From the NCBI RefSeq assembly GCF_900142605.1, contig NZ_FRBL01000003.1, positions 620,001 to 684,000 of the forward strand: a stretch of 64,000 bases of DNA, written 5' to 3'. The stretch is from Chitinophaga jiangningensis (GTDB lineage Bacteria; Bacteroidota; Bacteroidia; Chitinophagales; Chitinophagaceae). A program made the translations under genes and the position numbers. The notes beneath the pieces were generated by a model. The model did no database searches, was not told the DNA's origin, and was given only the letters and a program-made list of their open reading frames with translations. Shown piece by piece: positions 60,894 through 64,000 of the stretch (position 1 is its first letter; each line of letters begins with the position of its first letter).

Positions 60894-61205
60894 TTAGTAA
60901 AGCAGATCCTCGTAGGCCGACTGCAATTCATTATAGGTATGGCGCTCATTGGCGGCTTTGGCTATGGCCATCCCTGTTTCGTATGTTTTTACGGCAGCAT
61001 CTTTATCTCCTGCCCTTTCCAGCAATTTACCCAGGTGGTAATACGAGCCGGTGTAGCCGGGCTCATAAGCCAGCAGTTCCTCAAATAGTTGCCTTGCTGT
61101 TATATCATCTCCCAGCTTAATATGTTCGAGAGCGAGCGCATGTTTCAGGAAGCTGTCGTTGGGACTGGCTTCCAGGAACTGCTTCAGCTGCGCGATTCTG
61201 TCCAT
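60894..61205 (-). CDS. small tetratricopeptide repeat protein
   Basis: This 103-residue soluble protein has about two and a half TPR units: LKHALALEHIKLGD near 20-33, GSYYHLGKLLERAGD near 53-67 and VKTYETGMAIAKAAN near 71-85. It is probably an adaptor for protein contacts; the partner is unknown. It lies 15 nt upstream of tilS on the same strand, so the two are probably co-transcribed. Confidence 0.82.
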   Translation of the reverse strand: MDRIAQLKQFLEASPNDSFLKHALALEHIKLGDDITARQLFEELLAYEPGYTGSYYHLGKLLERAGDKDAAVKTYETGMAIAKAANERHTYNELQSAYEDLLY

Positions 61206-61329
61206 CCTGCTAATAATTTATAAGTAATTGTTTTTCAGTCCGCAAGATACTCATATTGTCAATTTCAACCATAACTTAAAACTGAGTAAAATCATAAAAC
61301 ATGGTGGCGGTTGGCTTATATTATTTAAA

Positions 61330-61337
61330 TATATTTG
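61330..61337 (+). promoter_or_regulatory. possible -7 element of etfBA
   Basis: TATATTTG matches the TAnnTTTG consensus, 36 nt before the etfB ATG. No TTTG sits 19-21 nt upstream, so support is partial. Confidence 0.35.
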
Positions 61338-61373
61338 CTAATACCGCATTATTAAACAAAACAGTTTACGGCC

Positions 61374-62114
61374 ATGAAGATTTTAGTTTGTATCAGTAAA
61401 ACTCCGGACACGACTGCAAAAATAGCTTTCACGGACAATAACACGAAATTCAATGAAGCTGGGGTCCAGTTTATCATCAACCCATACGACGAATGGTATG
61501 CCCTGGTACGCGCCCTGGAACTGAAAGAAACAGTTGGAGCGGATGTACACCTGATAACTGTGGGAGGAGCGGATAATGACCCGATTATCAGAAAAGCACT
61601 GGCACTGGGTGGCGATCACGCTTACCGCATCAATGCCAGCAGTGGAGATAGTTTTTATATCGCATCACAGATAGCGGCTCACGCCAAAGAACAGCAGTAC
61701 GACCTGATATTTACCGGTAAAGAAACCATTGATTATAATGGCAGCGGCATTGGTGGTATGGTGGCGGAACTACTGGAATTACCATATGTTTCCATTGCAG
61801 CCAAATTTGACCTGAGTGGCACCAAGGCTACTATCAACAGGGAAATTGAAGGTGGAGAGGAAGTATGTGAAGTGGAACTGCCGGTAGTGGTATCCTGCCA
61901 GAAAGGGATGGCGGAAGCACGCATTCCTAATATGCGTGGTATCATGGCGGCTAAAACCAAACCGTTGACAGTGGTGGAACCTGTGGCGGCAGACAGCCTG
62001 ACCAGCGTGGTAAGTTTTGAACTGCCTCCTGCCAAAAGTGGCGTGAAGCTGATCAATGCCGATAATGTGGATGAGCTGGTGAAGCTGCTCCACGAAGAAG
62101 CGAAGGTGATCTAA
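61374..62114 (+). CDS. etfB: electron transfer flavoprotein beta subunit
   Basis: This 246-residue AMP-binding subunit starts MKILVCISKTPDTTAKI and holds INPYDEWYALVRALEL near 36-51, GKETIDYNGSGIGGMVAELL near 115-134 and the recognition loop region VSCQKGMAEARIPNMRGIMAAKTKP split near 172-196. With EtfA it carries electrons from acyl-CoA dehydrogenases to the quinone pool through ETF-quinone oxidoreductase. etfA follows 45 nt downstream. Confidence 0.96.
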   Translation: MKILVCISKTPDTTAKIAFTDNNTKFNEAGVQFIINPYDEWYALVRALELKETVGADVHLITVGGADNDPIIRKALALGGDHAYRINASSGDSFYIASQIAAHAKEQQYDLIFTGKETIDYNGSGIGGMVAELLELPYVSIAAKFDLSGTKATINREIEGGEEVCEVELPVVVSCQKGMAEARIPNMRGIMAAKTKPLTVVEPVAADSLTSVVSFELPPAKSGVKLINADNVDELVKLLHEEAKVI

Positions 62115-62159
62115 GGCTGGGTCACGGTAAACCAATTTTCCACTTCAAAAAATTAAACA

Positions 62160-63134
62160 ATGTCAGTATTAATATTCGCAGATCAGGCAGAAGGTAAAAT
62201 CAAAAAAGCGGCGCTGGAAGCCGTTCAATACGGTGCTAAAGTGGCCGAACAGCTGGGCACCACAGCAACAGCAGTAGTACTGGGTGCAGCAGATGCAGCA
62301 GAACTGGCCGCCCTGGGGAACTATGGCGCCAAAAAAGTATTGCATGCCGCTGATGCACGCCTGCATGAAGTTGAAACAACAGTATATACAAAGGTGATTG
62401 CGGAAGCAGCGGAAAAAGAAGGGGCTGCAGTGATCATCTTCCCACATAACTTTGACGGCAAGGCGATCGCCCCTCGCGTGTCTGCCCGCCTGAAAGCAGG
62501 GCTGGTAGCAGGTGCCATCTCTTACCCGGATACCAGCAACGGGTTTGTGGTGAAGAAAAGTGTATTCTCCGGAAAGGCTTTCGCCAACATTAATATTACT
62601 TCCGAAAAGAAGATCATTTCTATTATACCTAACACCTTTGCTGTAAGTCAGGGCACGGATACAGCAGCAGTAGAGGCCTTCTCTCCTGCCATCAACGATG
62701 CTGACTTTAAGGTAAAAGTGGTGAAGAAGAACACCCTCAGTGGAGAGATTCCTTTAACAGAGGCTGAAATCATCGTTTCCGGCGGCCGTGGCCTGAAAGG
62801 CCCTGAAAACTGGGGGATGGTGGAAGACCTGGCGCATGCGCTGGGTGCAGCAACGGCTAGTAGTCGCCCGGTGGCTGATGCCGGCTGGCGTCCGCACCAT
62901 GAGCACGTGGGTCAAACAGGTTTGACGGTTCGCCCTAATCTTTATATCGCCATTGGTATTTCCGGGGCTATCCAGCACCTGGCCGGGGTGAATGGCAGTA
63001 AGGTAATTGTGGTGATCAATAAAGATCCGGAGGCACCATTCTTTAAAGCTGCCGACTATGGCATTGTTGGTGATGCTTTTGAAATTGTGCCTAAGCTTAC
63101 CGATGCTGTAAAGAAATATAAAGGTCTGAACTAG
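62160..63134 (+). CDS. etfA: electron transfer flavoprotein alpha subunit
   Basis: The 324-residue subunit has an N-terminal alpha/beta domain with VIIFPHNFDGKAIAPRV and a C-terminal FAD domain with SGGRGLKGPENW near 207-218, GASRPV-like ATASSRPVADAGW and GQTGLTVRPNLYIAIGISGA (about 257-276). Together with EtfB it forms the flavin-bearing heterodimer. The pair is followed by a terminator at 63148-63184. It is cytosolic and typical of fatty acid or amino acid oxidation. Confidence 0.96.
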   Translation: MSVLIFADQAEGKIKKAALEAVQYGAKVAEQLGTTATAVVLGAADAAELAALGNYGAKKVLHAADARLHEVETTVYTKVIAEAAEKEGAAVIIFPHNFDGKAIAPRVSARLKAGLVAGAISYPDTSNGFVVKKSVFSGKAFANINITSEKKIISIIPNTFAVSQGTDTAAVEAFSPAINDADFKVKVVKKNTLSGEIPLTEAEIIVSGGRGLKGPENWGMVEDLAHALGAATASSRPVADAGWRPHHEHVGQTGLTVRPNLYIAIGISGAIQHLAGVNGSKVIVVINKDPEAPFFKAADYGIVGDAFEIVPKLTDAVKKYKGLN

Positions 63135-63147
63135 GCTGAATATTCAG

Positions 63148-63184
63148 GGAGATGATGCTACCGCAAAGGTGATGCATCATCTCC
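63148..63184 (+). terminator. terminator of etfBA
   Basis: It has perfect 11-bp arms GGAGATGATGC/GCATCATCTCC with a 15-nt loop, then TTTCAATTTT. Confidence 0.75.
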
Positions 63185-63311
63185 TTTCAATTTTGTGATT
63201 GTACGCTGATTTTGATAAATGTGCCCCGAATCTTATAGTTTTTTTTTAGATAAAAAATAATTTTCTAACTTCACGGTCTTATAAAACCTTCAGCGACAAC
63301 GCAAGACAGAT

Positions 63312-63911
63312 ATGAGAAAAATAGAACTGGAAATAGTTGCTTTATCGCACAGCATTACGCAAACTCATTCATATGCCGTGGTATTGGGAGAGGTAAATGG
63401 GTTACGCCGTTTACCCATAGTGATTGGCGGCTTTGAAGCGCAGGCGATTGCCGTGGCACTTGAAAAAATGCAACCCAGCAGGCCCCTCACCCACGATCTG
63501 ATGAAGAATTTCATGAATGCATTTAACATTGAATTACATGAAGTAGTAATCAGCAACTTGCAGGAAGGTATATTTTACTCCAAGCTGATCTGTTCCAGCA
63601 ACGACGAAACCATAGAAATTGACTCCAGGACTTCAGATGCGCTCGCATTAGCCGTTAGATTTGGCTGTCCGATATACACATTCGAAAATATTCTCAACAG
63701 TGCAGGCATCCTGCTGGATGACCCGGCTGGCAAAAAAAGCAACAAACCGGTAACGCCTACTATCCAGGAACATGAAAAAGGTGCAGAAGATGACCTGAAG
63801 GCCCTGAACGTAGATGAGCTACAGCAGTTGCTGCAGGAGGTATTAGAGCAGGAAGACTATATCCGTGCCATTGCTATCCGCGACGAGATCAACAGCCGTA
63901 AAAGTAAATAA
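63312..63911 (+). CDS. bifunctional nuclease family protein (DUF151) with UVR motif
   Basis: The protein has 199 residues. The DUF151 domain (about 3-130) shows LPIVIGGFEAQAIAVALE near 34-51, RPLTHDLMKNF near 57-67 and SRTSDALALAVRFGCPIY near 105-122. A linker of low complexity (about 138-160) precedes a UvrB/UvrC-type helix pair (LNVDELQQLLQEVLEQEDYIRA). Plant relatives show DNase and RNase activity; the bacterial role is open. An AT-rich 127-nt gap separates it from the etfBA terminator. Confidence 0.88.
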   Translation: MRKIELEIVALSHSITQTHSYAVVLGEVNGLRRLPIVIGGFEAQAIAVALEKMQPSRPLTHDLMKNFMNAFNIELHEVVISNLQEGIFYSKLICSSNDETIEIDSRTSDALALAVRFGCPIYTFENILNSAGILLDDPAGKKSNKPVTPTIQEHEKGAEDDLKALNVDELQQLLQEVLEQEDYIRAIAIRDEINSRKSK

Positions 63912-63946
63912 TCCAAATTTGATCGCATTTGCTGTATATCCGGGGT

Positions 63947-64000
63947 ATGGACTTCCGGCTGGCATTGCTATGTAAAATATTTCCCATGGTAGTATTTCCC
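63947..64000 (+). CDS. start of a membrane protein gene, cut by window
   Basis: An ATG at 63947 opens a frame that stays open to the window edge: 18 codons for MDFRLALLCKIFPMVVFP. The stretch is hydrophobic and could be a first membrane span. Too little is visible to name a product. It lies 35 nt after the DUF151 gene. Confidence 0.3.
   Translation, partial: MDFRLALLCKIFPMVVFP

Noticed and set aside
1..64000. CRISPR arrays, transposases, rRNA operons, riboswitches with recognisable cores
   Set aside because: None was recognised on either strand by eye; a covariance-model scan was not possible here, so weak riboswitches could be missed.

Overview
The window looks like chromosomal DNA of a Bacteroidota bacterium of the family Chitinophagaceae, most likely Chitinophaga or a close relative. 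The basis is an ECF sigma / FecR / STN-SusC receptor set, a type IX secretion C-terminal tail on a large phosphatase, the futalosine-pathway enzyme MqnA, an alpha-L-fucosidase, an acyl-CoA-binding protein, near absence of Shine-Dalgarno sequences, and promoters of the TTTG-19-TAnnTTTG type. The genus is an inference. I see no prophage, insertion sequence, CRISPR array, integrase or rRNA operon.

Layout. 0-2.5 kb: a truncated secreted PIG-L deacetylase, a DUF486 membrane protein and a secreted protein with Asp-Ser repeats. 2.7-7.7 kb: sigma factor, anti-sigma factor and a TonB-dependent SusC-like transducer with no SusD partner. 7.9-17.9 kb: housekeeping genes (pyrB-pyrR, an F420/NADP-type reductase, mqnA, purB, a YraN-type protein, manA, a quinone-reductase-like MDR enzyme, an AsmA-like protein). 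18.1-20.6 kb: copper export pair copA-copZ. 21-29.7 kb: lepA, an acyl-CoA-binding protein with ornithine aminotransferase, small membrane proteins, a DPP4-type peptidase, and TRIC and MarC membrane proteins. 30-36 kb: a complete tripartite RND efflux operon (TolC, pump, adaptor) behind a small exported ORF. 36-50 kb: an unknown acidic protein, an aldo/keto reductase, a T9SS phosphatase carrying two LamG domains, two outer membrane proteins, an MFS exporter, an orphan TPR histidine kinase, a divergent Lrp / histidine-decarboxylase-like pair, MscS and a histone-H1-like protein. 50.5-53.7 kb: a KGG stress protein, a YeiH-type transporter, a methyltransferase and a Nudix hydrolase. 53.8-58.3 kb: four identical tRNA-Arg(ACG) genes, each with its own promoter and terminator, interspersed with small unknown genes, Hsp20 and a fucosidase. 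58.4-64 kb: rlmH, a rhomboid protease, tilS, a TPR protein, etfBA and a bifunctional-nuclease-family gene.

Most of this is ordinary core genome. The observations that deserve a second look are: (i) the four dispersed tRNA-Arg(ACG) copies, in which the normally invariant G19-C56 tertiary pair reads A19-U56; (ii) a dispersed two-hairpin repeat with a CCTTCGG core and further large tandem palindromes in intergenic DNA; (iii) a phosphatase whose catalytic domain appears split by two inserted LamG domains; (iv) an RND pump lacking two of the three canonical proton-relay residues; and (v) an orphan STN-SusC with its own sigma/anti-sigma pair.
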